A stretch of DNA of 64,000 nt from assembly GCF_036785885.1 (NCBI RefSeq), contig NC_092323.1, positions 28,652,501 through 28,716,500 on the forward strand, read 5' to 3'. The position numbers and the translations under genes were made by a program. The notes under the pieces are model-generated. The model had not been told where the DNA came from, did no database searches, and saw only the letters and a program-made list of their open reading frames with translations. Positions 12,582 to 24,072 of the stretch are shown here, piece after piece. Numbering within the stretch: the first letter of the stretch is position 1; each line of letters starts with the position of its first letter. The DNA comes from Coffea arabica (taxonomy: Eukaryota > Streptophyta > Magnoliopsida > Gentianales > Rubiaceae).

Positions 12582-14756
12582 ATGGAAAGGAATATCAGCA
12601 AGCTCAATAAAATTGTACCCAATATACAACACTGGACAGCTATAGTTCAAGTGTTTGACAAACAAAAAGTCCAAATATCAAAGGCTGGAAACAAATACAA
12701 AAAATTAGTTCTGGTTGACGATGAGGTATGATTAGCTTCTCTTTTATATATATCTACATAACAAACAACTAATTATAATTACTTTTTTTTGACCATGGAA
12801 AACAAACTTCTTCTCAGGGAAACAAAGTCGATGCTATCATCTGCAAATCTGACATAGAGTTCTTCAAAGATCATTTCCATCTTTACAAAAGGTACATGAT
12901 ATCAAATGCACGAGTGGAGCGAACACAGTTAGAATACCAAACTCATGAGAACCAGTGTAACTGGATAATCGATAACTCTATTGTTGTTGAGGCTATCCAA
13001 GAACCAAACCCTCCGCAGCTTCCTCTCACAATCAACTTCACTCCTTTCAAGAAATTCCACCAACATATAGATGATAACAGCGAAATAGGTACACCACTTC
13101 AACAAAAAAATATAATTCTATATCAAATTTGTTGTAACAATCTAAATATGTATAACTCTTCTCCAATTAGATGTCCTAGGTGTTGTCAGTGAAGTTCATC
13201 TTCGTACCTACAAAGGAACAACACCAAAGAGAGAAATCATACTTATCGATCAAAGGTAACAATCACATCTATCAGATCTCATATCAGACTTATTTTAGCA
13301 TATTCCTTAATTCTGTCAAATAAATAAACAGCTTAATGCCTGCAATCTTGACGCTCTGGGGAGATCATGAAATTGATGAAGGCCAAACTTTAACCAACAT
13401 GGTGCAGAATATGCCTTTCATTGCTGCTCTACGACTCAAAGTGACTTCTTATCATAGTAAGTGCCTACTACATTCTAATTACATTACCATATACAAATTA
13501 AATTGTACTTATAGATCCAGATATCTTCACCGTAGCTATGAATCTATCTACGAAATTTGGCTCTAGCACTCTGATAAATCCACCAATCCAGCAAGCTTCT
13601 GAGATCAAAACATGGTAAATAATACCCTCATATTTTAAAACTTTTCCAATCATTCACTACTTAATTACATTTGCATTAATATCTTTTATCTTGACAAAAA
13701 CATACTATGCAGGACAACAAAAAATGAGTATCAAATCCGACATCTAATGGCTGACAAAGCATACAACGATCGATCAAGATTGCTACCATTACCAGATGCA
13801 GAGGAAATAACCACAATAAGAGACTACCTTCAATTTCCCTTAGTAAATTTCACTTACACAACTCCTTTCCACAAAACACACAGGTCAATCACTATATATC
13901 ACAATAAAAAAAAATGAATAACCATACATATATGTGACAGCAAAAGGCTTATTGGATACAAGGAACTCCTAAACTGCTTGACTGAAGTCAAAAATTCTGG
14001 TACAATGCATGCCCCCGATGCTTCAAATCTGTGCGTTCTATTCCACAGTGGCCAATTGTCTGTGCATCTTGCAACACACGCATCCAAGTCAGCCCAAGGT
14101 ATGATCGAAACCTCCACTTTAACAAAATATTTACAAGTTGTTATCTACTAAAAAAATTACATCACAACAATCTTCACTTGAAAATAGATGTCGATTGACT
14201 GTGCAACTAGAGGATTACACTGGAAATATGACCCTGGATCTCTATGGAAATGATGCTTCTCAGTTGCTTCCTTTTACAATACAAGAAATTCAACAACAGG
14301 AGCAACAGGTGAACATATATAAACTAAATACGTTCTAACCTCCTATTATTACACAAACACCTACATATACCTTACTAATAAAAACTTATGATTCTCTTTA
14401 CATTGTAGAACAAACTCAACTATCAAGCAATAGAAGACAGTGTCAGCAACAACATAATCGTCTGCTTCATCAAGAAGACTGCTTCAAACTATGTCTCAGG
14501 AACCAACATGAAATACTCGGCTATCATAGTACACAAACTTCCTAACATCACCGATACTTCAAAAAGCAGCTCCAGCGCAATTAGTGGAGAAAAAAATACA
14601 ACAAAAATGCTCATCGACTCTCCACCACAGCCAGAGACAACTGAAGTTGCACACACACCTGAATCTTCAGCAAATGTAGACAGCAATCTCCTCACCGCAC
14701 TCAAACTGACAGAGAGCCCCATCAAAAAACAGCGCACCGACACCTTGACAAAATAA
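12582..14756 (+). pseudogene. Helitron RPA-like single-strand DNA-binding protein, nine exons
   Basis: Resembles the large subunit of replication protein A, carried by plant Helitrons and thought to coat single-stranded DNA during rolling-circle transposition. Exons read by eye: 12582-12725, 12818-13088, 13171-13255, 13332-13456, 13515-13614, 13713-13883, 13941-14098, 14188-14308, 14409-14756. All introns are GT-AG and joins stay in frame through exon 6. Exons 1-2 form an N-terminal OB-fold (HWTAIVQVFDKQKV, then KSDIEFFKDHFHLYKRYMI). Exons 3-4 carry a second OB-fold (VLGVVSEVHLRTYKG). Exons 7-8 carry the C-terminal OB-fold with a four-cysteine ribbon (CPRC...CASC) and LTVQLEDYTGNMTLDLYG. Exon 7 needs a one-base frame change near 13993-14002, so this copy is probably not functional. 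The serine-rich C-terminal tail is poorly conserved. It lies 167 bases after the helicase stop, in the same orientation. Confidence 0.88.
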
Positions 14757-14925
14757 GCTTAAAAAATACTTTTGAAACTATAAAAAGCTCTAAGAAGCTT
14801 TAGTTGTAAATATCTGTAAATACGTGTGAATGTCTATATAACAAATGCAATGCAGTGACCTTTTGCAGAATACACTTATCACTCAGTTCCTCAATGCAAT
14901 AACATAAAAAAAAAATCCCTCGACG

Positions 14926-14954
14926 CCCGCGCATCGCTCGGGGATCACAACTAG
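14926..14954 (+). terminator. Helitron 3' terminal hairpin and CTAG
   Basis: Arms 14926-14932 and 14936-14942 pair with one mismatch around the loop ATC; eight bases later come CTAG (14951-14954) and the host T. This is the rolling-circle termination signal that defines the element's 3' end. Confidence 0.88.
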
Positions 14955-15700
14955 TAATTGTCATATAAGAAGATATAAACCATGACTTTAAGTTTCAAAA
15001 TGTACATTAGTGCATCATATCTTGTTTTTCTTTTATTGCAATACATTGTTACTGCTATTATTGGCTCTTCTTAGATGATGTTGTGTAGCTTTTGCTTTTA
15101 TTAGTTGTTTAAATTAACCCATAATTTAAAAAAAAATAGGACTTTAAAAAATAGGACCCTTCCTGCATATGTAAAAAAATCACGATGTACTTAAAACTTA
15201 ATGACTAGGTATATAAAATTACTTACCCTTTTTTAAAATAGTGATTTCCTATCATTCACATCTTGTTATAACATTGGTGATTGGTCTTATAAAGTCTTTC
15301 AACTATTATGTAACACTAACATTGGTGATTGGTCTTATAAAGTCTTTCAACTATTATGTAACACTATTTGCATCTTAAATGTGTATACATGAATGGAAAT
15401 ATGCGTATTCCTGGATTATTCTTTTTTTCGTTTACACTTGAATTATCACCACTTTTTCACATCATATCATAATTTCTTAACAAAAAATTGATTTTGATTT
15501 ATACTGCATAAACACCGAAAAGTATTTTTTTTTGGATATTTTCTTTATTCACTTTTCAAAATAATCTAGATTGCCACAAGTAAACACAGCTACAGTTATT
15601 CATATCGCATGCTAGTACACCAGACGAATGACAGTGTCTATCTCATCAATCATCATAAAGGAAATCATACGTGGCATATGACGGGTTTAATTTTAAAATA
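14955..15700. other. AT-rich spacer with a 48-bp tandem duplication
   Basis: Non-coding flank between the Helitron and the nested LTR block. A 48-base unit starting ACATTGGTGATTGG is present twice in direct, apparently perfect tandem (15271-15318 and 15319-15366). Perfect identity implies a recent slippage or repair event. The frame at 15609-15797 has no recognisable content. Confidence 0.75.
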
Positions 15701-15976
15701 CACTCGTTGTAGTGCAAGTATACAGACCAACTTCGTAGTTAGGGTATATTCAAGTCAATCCTCACGAGAACTTAAGATACAAGTACTAGGGCCTTAACTT
15801 ACATTTAGACTAATATCAAATAAAGATCAAGAAAAAGCAACCAAACCTCTTACTACTTTTTTCCAAACCACTAGTTTTCTGCGACTCAAATTCCTAGGGA
15901 TATCACAGGTTAGCAAACCTTGATAGGATACAAATGCCTTATATTAGAATGGTTTAGCGCCTTCGCTACGTAAGGG

Positions 15977-17381
15977 CAATGTTTTTAAACTCGGACCGGT
16001 CAGTGAACCGGAGAGATGGCCGGTTCGCGGTTCGACCGGTCCGACCGGTCCAACCGGCCGGTTCAAAGGTTCACTGTTTTTTTTTTTTTTTTTTTTTTTA
16101 GTGTTAAGTACTAAGCAGGTTTCATTCTACACTTGAACTTTACCAACATAACTTAATTTAAGTTATGATAATAATAAATTTTCTAAAAGTTATACACAAA
16201 ACATGGAATGATAAATATAATTAAAATATCATAATTCACCACAAGTTTTCATAAATTCATTATAAACATAAATAGATACAATCCAAATGTGCACCAATTA
16301 TCACAAATAAAAACACAAAAAATAAATAAATTAAATATTGAAATTCTTTTACAACCCTTAAAAAAATCCATAAAAGAGTTCAAGTTAAGACAAACTATTT
16401 GAATAGCAAACTTTTATCAGTGGCATGATAAGCAACCACACCACCTTCACAATTTCATCAACTTAAGCTGAAAAGGTTAAAATTTTATTATAAAAATATA
16501 AATCTAATTGCTCAAACTAAAAAAAACTAAAAATTTTTGAAAAACAAATATACAGTTAAACACATAAAAAATTAATTGCTACTAGACATTATTAATTAAC
16601 ATGTTATATTAAATTCAATGATCCTATACCATTAATTATTTTAAATTCAATTATCAATAGCTTCGATTATGTGCCAACTACCATATTTTTGACCAACCCA
16701 ATGTTATTATTTGTAATTCCTACCCAATTCCTACACGGATGTGTACTACTTTTGCAAAAATTTCATCCTTAATTAATCGAATAAAAATAAAACAAAAATG
16801 AGGGAAACATATGAAAATTGAGGGGAAAAAGAAGAAAATGCAAAAAATCAACTAAAGATAATAATATAGAAAAAAACCTTGAAAAGAAAAAAATTAAACT
16901 TACTAAAATGTTGGAAAACAAGAAAAGTTGAAATTTTCAACTTGTTTACAATCTGTTAAAGATAATAACCTGATAATAATGGTGAAGACTTGAGAAAATC
17001 TTGTTATGAATATTTGGGTTAAAAATGGTTAAGAAGAAAAAATTGAAAAAAAAAATAAGAGAAGAACTTGATGTTTTAATATATTTTTTAGTCAAGTAGA
17101 ATTCTCAACAAACTTAAGTACAGTCTAGCGGTAAGATTGTCATATTTAAACTTGGAGACCCAGGTTCGAATCTTAGCTACACCATTCTTGATATTTTGTT
17201 GAAGAATTTAAAAAACCGCCGGTTCACGGTTCTTAACGGTTCGCACGGTTCGTCCGGTTCATCCGGGTTTCAACGGTTCTCCATGAACTTCCGGCTTTAG
17301 CATTAGACCGGACCGGTGACATGGCCGGTTCGCGGTCCAACCGGTCGAACCGGCCGGTCCGGTCCGGTTCTGAAAACATTG
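15977..17381. mobile_element. Non-autonomous hAT element with 8-bp target duplication
   Basis: The inverted ends begin CAATGTTTT and are rich in CCGGTTCG/GACCGG motifs for about 100-200 bases on each side. The element is flanked by an exact 8-bp duplication CGTAAGGG (15969-15976 and 17382-17389), the hAT signature. At 1405 bases with no transposase frame it must be mobilised in trans. The interior is AT-rich with a poly(T) run near 16075-16100 and a tRNA-like segment near 17113-17185. The palindromic CCGGTTCGAACCGG-like ends could form strong hairpins. Confidence 0.88.
17113..17185 (+). tRNA. tRNA-like relic (possible SINE head) inside the hAT element
   Basis: Contains an A-box-like TAGCGGTAAGATTG and a B-box-like GGTTCGAATCTT spaced as in a tRNA gene. 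Arms pair only partly and no clear anticodon stem is visible. It is best read as a degenerate tRNA or SINE head, not a working tRNA. Confidence 0.3.
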
Positions 17382-20300
17382 CGTAAGGGAGTAGTGCTTC
17401 CCGTTTATTGCTATTTCAAGTTGTATCTCTTGTTTGGGGTCCAGGCCCATTCTCAATAAAATATTATTTTTGAAAAAAAAAACTAACCAACTTATAAAGA
17501 GAAATATTTGGGGAAAATTCAGTAAAGATGTAAGTTCTAAAGTGTAGAATCCACTTATGATCCAATAATACAAGTTGATAGGTGTGGGGTGTGTATATAA
17601 AAATAATCTTTGTCTCAAGTTTTAAATTTGTAACTTCCTAAATACCCCACACACAACTACAAGTGTACAAGTCATGTTTGATTATAGGATATTAAAGGTC
17701 GATCCTACAGAGAAGAGTGATCAATTACCGACACTATTTGAACTCCTTTATTATCTAGACACTCATAAATGGAAGTCAAGTAACTCTAAGCTACAAATAT
17801 ACGAGAAAATGAAGTGAAAACTACAATAGAAAGCTCTTAGGGAATGGAATTCTTAACCACTCCTTGCTAACAAGATTACTTGGGTAATTGAACACTAGTA
17901 CCTTGGTTAGTTATAGTTTAATTTCGTTATGCTCGTGAAACTTACTCTCATAGTGAATTAACTATACTTATAACCAACCCATACCTACTCTCGTGGTTAT
18001 GAAATTAGCTACAAGTTCATGAATTTCTATGAAATTAATATAAAACAAGCCACAAAGGTACACCTCTATTCTTGTGAGTGTGCTCCCTAAGTTTAGCTGT
18101 GAGAACTCGAGAAAATTATATGTATGCTTTGCATTTATTTTATTTTATTTACTTTGATATTAGAAATATTACATATAACGAATAAATGGTTAAATTAAAT
18201 GCCTAATTGAATTCCTATAAAATTGAAAATTTAGAAAATATCCTAGAATAGTGTAGAAAAATTTTATGAATTAAATAAATATATGGCATGCATATCGTAA
18301 TTTATGTCATTTGTAAATATTACTAGACACGTAACACATACTATATAGTTCAATAAGTAACATGTCTAGTTAATTTACTTAAAAACCAAATGTGTGAAAA
18401 TCTTCTAGCTAAATGTAAGAGAATTTTCAAGGGTATACAAATTAGAACAAATGAAATTTGAAGTCAATGCTTGAGATAATAGAACTACAAACCCTTAGCA
18501 AGCAAATGAGCTAAAGTTAAAAGACCAAATCAACCTTGAGCTTCGGTTGAACTACCATGCAGCCTGCAAAAATAAGCTAACAAAATTTTTAAAGCAGGAA
18601 CCGAGGGAAGGAAACATTTGGAGTTTGGCCTGAGTGGAGTAGCTTAGAATTGTGTAGCACCGATTGGAAACATTGACCACCGAGTGGTATAATCTTCTTC
18701 TGATTCTTAAGTCTTCCAAACAGCGAGATAAATGAGTATAAGAGGAGAAATTAGCTGCCAATTATTTGCTAAGTTAGGCGGTGACCAAAGAGAGAAAACT
18801 AAGGAGAAAGCAGCGGCCAACAATTTGCCAAGTCCAAGCGGCAACCGAGAGAAAACCAGGAGAAACTATCTGCCAATATATTTGGGCGGTGGCCGAGAGG
18901 AGAAGCAAAGCTTCAACTCTTTTCTTTCCAATCCACACCGAGGTAAAACCGAGAGAGAGGAAGAATATTTTCTGGTTCCTCTTTGTTTCAGCTTGCAACC
19001 GAGAGAGAGTGAGGGAGAGAGTTAGGCAATTGCTAGCTACATCTCTCCAGCCTGCAACCTCATATCTAACAAACCGTATTAAACCAAATCAAAACAGAGA
19101 GAGAAACTTGGCTGATTCATTTTGATAGCAGAAACCGTGAGCCAAAAGTGAGAGAGAGGGAGAGAAATCTTGGTGGTATACTTCACCCACCAGCCTCAAC
19201 CGAATGACAGTGAAGTAGATAGAAGAGAGAAGGAGAGTCGGGTGCAGTTTTGGGAGAACCGAAGCAGAAAAGTTAGAGCAGTCTGCAATTACAGATTCTA
19301 AAGGGAAAAAGGAGGTAAAATTCTGCAACAATCTCTTACTTATCTAGTATAATCGAATATTTAAGCTGCATGTAAAATTTTAGCAAGGAAAAATGAGTTT
19401 TGACCGAGAAAAAATTCTGATTTTTGGATTGAATAGTTGCTGGACTGAAATTTGCAAGAACCGAGAGCTTGCTGTTGAGTTGCAGCTTGTTATCTCATGT
19501 TAGGACTGAAATTTGTGGAAACCAATGATAGGAAACGTATGTTATACATTTACCTTAAGTTTATAAGAGGTTTGGCTGAAGAAATCTAGATTAAAATACT
19601 GACCAAGTGCTGGAAATGCTCAATGGAAGCTGTTATGCGATATTGATGAGCTAAGCTGATATTTTCTGATTGTTTCTTATGTGCATGACTGATATACACC
19701 CTCTAGTTCACATATATGGACATGAATGTTAGACTTTAGTTAAAAAAAGTGAACCTTGCTGAGGAAATTAATTAAAGGCTGGACACTTGCTAGAAAATCT
19801 TTTGGGGGTCGAGAGTAGGAAGCTGGAGTTGCAGCTGGTTATTTGAAACTTTTGGGAGGAATTTCACTAGGGATGTATGGAATATGTTCATCTCTGGTCT
19901 TATAGGATATTTATCTACAAAACTTGTAAAAAAACATTGGTAATCTTGGCTGGAAATGTCAAAGAAACCTGCTGGAAATTGTAATTAGTTGATGGCAGAA
20001 TTAGTTAAGGCCCTTAATGAGATTATTTTCTGGAATTGTGTGTTATGTGCTCTGGTTTAGGTTGGACAGAAAATAAGCTAAGTGTTTAGTGTTTAAGCAA
20101 TTAAAAGGTGGAAATTTGTTGAAAATTTTGAAGTGATATTGCTGGAAATTTTGCTTGCTGGCCGAAACAGTGAAAAGTTGAGTCTTCCATGATGTTTTTG
20201 GAAATTCTAAGATAACTTGTTGTAATTATATACATAAAAAAGCTTATAACATCTTGACCTTGTCTTCATGAACAATTTAAAGAACTTAAAACTTGAGGGG

Positions 20301-21060
20301 CTAGTGTAGTGGAACAAATTGGAAGAATATACAAACTAGAATCTAGTTTAATCTGAAATGGAAGGAATGAAAAGTCTACTTCCCTTAATCCTTGAGTATT
20401 GGATAGAAAATGGTTTAATCTTAGACTTAACATCTCACAAGCCTTTAAACTTAGTATACATGAATATTTCCCTGGTTTGAGTTGATTAAATTGATAAGTC
20501 TTGAAGTGAAATGTGAGATAGGTTGCTTGATTTGTTATATCTTGTTTTATAAGCCAAAACTTGACTTTAGTAGTTTAAATCATAAGGTAACAAATAATAA
20601 GTGACCATATACAAATTGTATATTCACTTCAGAGTTATAAACTTGTCTCAGGAGATAGTGGTGGTGTGCAAGAGCAATCCTGAGATCAAAGTGTAACTTT
20701 TGACTGGAGTGAGTGTTTCCGGATTTGTGTGTCTAAACTGTTGATGTTTCACTTAAGTGAAATTATGTGATAAATGTGTTTATTATGGAATATTGCTAGT
20801 GATTCATTGTAAAGTGTATCTCAATTGTCCCTCGCCTTCTAAGTCGGGAGTGTACTTTATCGTACTCGGCTTAGTTGAGTTTGAAGGTTGATAATTGACC
20901 AAATGTTACTATAAGTGTGCATGAATGTAAGCCGTATGTGTACTTTACCACACCGGCTGAACTGGGACCCAAAAACCTCTGTTCAACGAACTATTCGAGC
21001 CAGCAAAGGGCTTGGTTGGATAGGATGGAACTTTGGGTAAATGTTTCGGTATACTTGAGT

Positions 21061-21202
21061 ATTGAACTGATTAATATATGTAGGGGGATTGTTTATTGTT
21101 TTGGAGGATATAAGGGGGTGATTTGGAGATTATTGAACTGATTAATGAATGTAGGGGATTGTTTATTGTTTTGGAGGACATAAGGGGGTGATTTTGGCGG
21201 AA
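21061..21202 (+). repeat. 71-bp tandem duplication
   Basis: A unit starting ATTGAACTGATTAAT and ending near GGGGGTGATTT is present twice (21061-21131 and 21132-21202) with a few differences. It lies in the third-level solo LTR, just left of the innermost insertion. Confidence 0.8.
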
Positions 21203-21316
21203 TGTGTAATGATATTGAAATGACTCCCTGAAGAAGTTTGTAACCTTTTATATTGAATGAGTTATTGTATTGCGAATTATATACAGTGTTATATAAGTGG
21301 CTCCTAATGAGCTCAG

Positions 21317-24072
21317 TGTGAGAACCCTAAAATTTTCACATTTTCTCAGCATTTTGTTTATTCTCATTTTCCTTTTTAAAATGAAAAAAAATGCTATCGA
21401 TTTCTAAGGAGGGTTTTCATTGCATATATGTGAATGTGTGATAGTGTGTATCAAGTGTAAATGGTGTGAGATATGTATATATGTCTATGTGTTGGAAGTA
21501 CGGATGAGCGCAGCATTTGAACTAGGAAAAGAAGAAAAACTTTTGGTGGAAAAGGTGAGGACCAAATCCGGCCAGTTCTTGGCCGGATTGCTGGTGTATT
21601 TTGAAAAAAAAAAAAAGGGTTTTCGTTCTGCCCTGAATCCGGCTAGATTCCGGTCGGATTATGACGTGTCACAGGCAGCCACCAGCTTTGACCGGCTATG
21701 TCTTTCATTCTTATCTTGCTTTTTGACCAAAATAGCTTCATTTTTGCTCCTTACTTGGCTGGCTGTCTTGAGAGAAACCAAGAAAGCTCTTCATTTTCTA
21801 GCTTCAATTTTTGCTCAAATCTTGAGTTTTAACTGGTGGAATTACAAACTACTCCGTACAAGTGCTAGCTAAGAAGGATTAAAGGTGTTAGTGGAGTGAT
21901 TTTGGAGGGGGAAGTACTAAGCTATCATCTTTCTAGTGTTTCTAAGGTAACTTGTCAAGAACCCCTCTTTTACTTCTAATAATTGTATAGTAGTGGTTTA
22001 TAGTGGTTAAATGTGTAGTTTTGTGAAAGATTTCTTGGGTTACAGTAGTAGTATGGTAATTTTCTGATTTTGGGGAATTTTTCTGTTTTCACATGATGGC
22101 TATGGTTGGCCTTGGATTGATAGCTCTAAATTGTGTTAAATGGAGCTTTTGTGCGTTAATTGCGATTGTTTGCGGAAAATTTCTGATTTGTGCAGAAATT
22201 CCGGTTTTAGGGTTTAATTTGGGGCTTTCTTATAGTTGGTTCTTAAGCTTCTAATTGGCTTTGATTGAAGGGTATTGTGGCCTAATTGGATGTGTTTTAT
22301 TGTTTATGAACGTATGTGTGATTGTGGTTAATTGCTATGAGAATAGGTATTTGATTGTAGGGTGAAAGTGAAGAATTTAGGGAGGGAAATGCTGTCTGTT
22401 TATTTTCTTGTAATTTGAGTGAGTTAGAGTGGATTTAGAAATGTGATTTTGTGTCGAGTTGGACATACTTCATTGAAAATTACGTCGGTTCTCTCGAAGG
22501 GTGTTCGAGGAGCTACATTCCTATTTGAACTGATATATTTTCGCTTGGTGAATATCATGACCGTTTTACCATTTTAAAACATGATACCTCTTCAGTTTGA
22601 AATTTCAAATGTTTACTTACTCTTTACCAAAATAAAGAGGTATGAATTAGGGTTTTCTCGGCCACGAGAAAACTACTTTCAAGTGAGGTTTTAAGTGTGA
22701 AATTACGGTATTTTGTCCTCCTTTTCACATGATTTTTATCAAGACATTTGTTATATAATATCTATTTGAATCTATATTGATTTTGAGCCACATAAACGAT
22801 TCAGAAAAATATTTCTTTAGCCTATCTAGTTGGATTTTGCTTTGTCTTCAATCCAAGTGTTTTCCGTTGGAATTTTCTACAACCCTTTTGAGTTTAGTTT
22901 TGTGTTTGGTTTGTGAAACCCTTAGTTATTCCCGTCCTCAGATCCAAATGCCCTCTTTTCACCTTTAAAGTCATCTTTATACGTTCTACTCGTCATTAGG
23001 CGGGTTTCTTTGTTTTCACCTAATTGTTTTTGCTAGATGAACTGTAATATTTTCTCTTGCTTAATCTTAGGTTTCATCGGTGACTGAGGGTATTATCCGG
23101 AAGGATATTTTGGACGTTATTTTGCGTAAATAGGTGAGTGTTTCTTGTTTGTTATATTTTCTTGATTATATGGCTTGTTATGAATGATTGATAATATGTA
23201 AAATGCGTTCTATGATTGCCAAAACGAGTTTTCTAGGCGAGTGTGTATTTTATTGCACTCGACCTAAATGAATGTGAAATTTTCAATGATTCAATGATTT
23301 AAATGTTACTTGTGCATGAATGTAAGCCTTTCGGCTGAATTGGACCCTGCCCTTCGTTATCGATCGACTCGAGTCAGAAGCAGACTTGGTTGGGCGATTT
23401 AGTGACCCTGGGTGAATGTTTGGTATACTCGAGTATTACCTTGTTGTCTGGTGGAGTCCGGCCAACGTCCCGAAGGGGGTGAAATGAAATGAATGAATGA
23501 GTGATAATGTAAATGAAGGGTTTTTACTTACAAAATGCATTTTCAAATGATTGGAGGAATAAAGAAATGAAAGGAGAATGAATCAACGAATGGCTCCATG
23601 TGAGCACGTATCCTTTTAATGAATGTGTGATTATCGCTTTATATTGTAAATGTTTCTTGAATTATTGGTTATCTATGGTTAATACATTGGATTTATTGTT
23701 TGATTATGTGTTTGGAACCTCACTGAGCTTTTGGCTCATTCCTGTTTTTTTTAACAGGGGAAGGCGAGCAAGGACGAGAGCTCTGTATAGACTAGCCTAG
23801 TCTAATTCTTTGAATTTTTGTAATGGTTCTCGCCCTAGCGTTTGGCATGGATTGGATGTATGAAGAATTGAGAACCTTTGTTTATTTGAGTTTGTACTCC
23901 CTTTTGAGATAGAAATGTATATAAGTTTTTCTTTAAGTTTTGGATAGTTATTATACTTGTTCTTGTAGTTTTATTCCGATTTTACTTGAGATATGACTGA
24001 ATCCCAGCGAGAGTTGGGCAGGCGGCCTGCCAAACCCTTTGGTTCGCTTTAGGGGAAGGTGGGGCTGTCACA
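21317..24072 (-). mobile_element. Innermost 2.76 kb solo LTR, reverse orientation
   Basis: Exact 5-bp duplication CTCAG (21312-21316 and 24073-24077). The ends read TGTGAGAACC and GGGGCTGTCACA. The right end, with GGCGGCCTGCC nearby, is the reverse complement of the start of the 1932 element (GACCGCCTGCC), so the families are related. It lacks coding content; the frame at 21420-21872 (150 codons) has no recognisable domain. As the most deeply nested piece it inserted last in this block. Confidence 0.87.

Larger units (their letters stand above)
1630..14954 (+). mobile_element. Autonomous-type Helitron with Rep-helicase and RPA genes
   Basis: Rolling-circle transposon. The 3' end is well supported: an imperfect GC-rich hairpin at 14926-14942, then CTAG at 14951-14954, then T. 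Inside are a Rep-helicase gene and an RPA-like gene on the same strand, the hallmark of plant autonomous Helitrons. The 5' end at 1630 is a proposal. It is preceded by A and begins TCTATACACATATA, which agrees with the plant Helitron 5' consensus as I recall it (TCTMTAYTAMYHNW) at 12 of 14 positions. Insertion would then be between A and T as expected. Removing the 3471 bases of the later LTR insertion gives about 9.85 kb. An alternative 5' end near 5597, where the minisatellite stops, lacks the preceding A. The 3' end is near certain and the 5' end moderate. Confidence 0.7.

Noticed and set aside
13980..13982. In-frame TGA in exon 7 of the RPA-like gene
   Set aside because: Following the splice phase from exon 6, this TGA is in another frame until about 13995; a one-base frame change there explains the data better.
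17440..17482. Poly(A)-tailed retroposon end (AATAAAATATT then an A-run)
   Set aside because: Looks like a LINE 3' end but no coding part or target duplication could be found around it.
18732..19331. Arginine/glutamate-rich open frames on both strands
   Set aside because: Caused by purine-rich GAGAGA-type sequence inside a solo LTR; open in several frames at once with no domain.
21420..21872. 150-codon frame in the innermost solo LTR
   Set aside because: No recognisable domain, low-complexity lysine run, and located inside a non-coding LTR.
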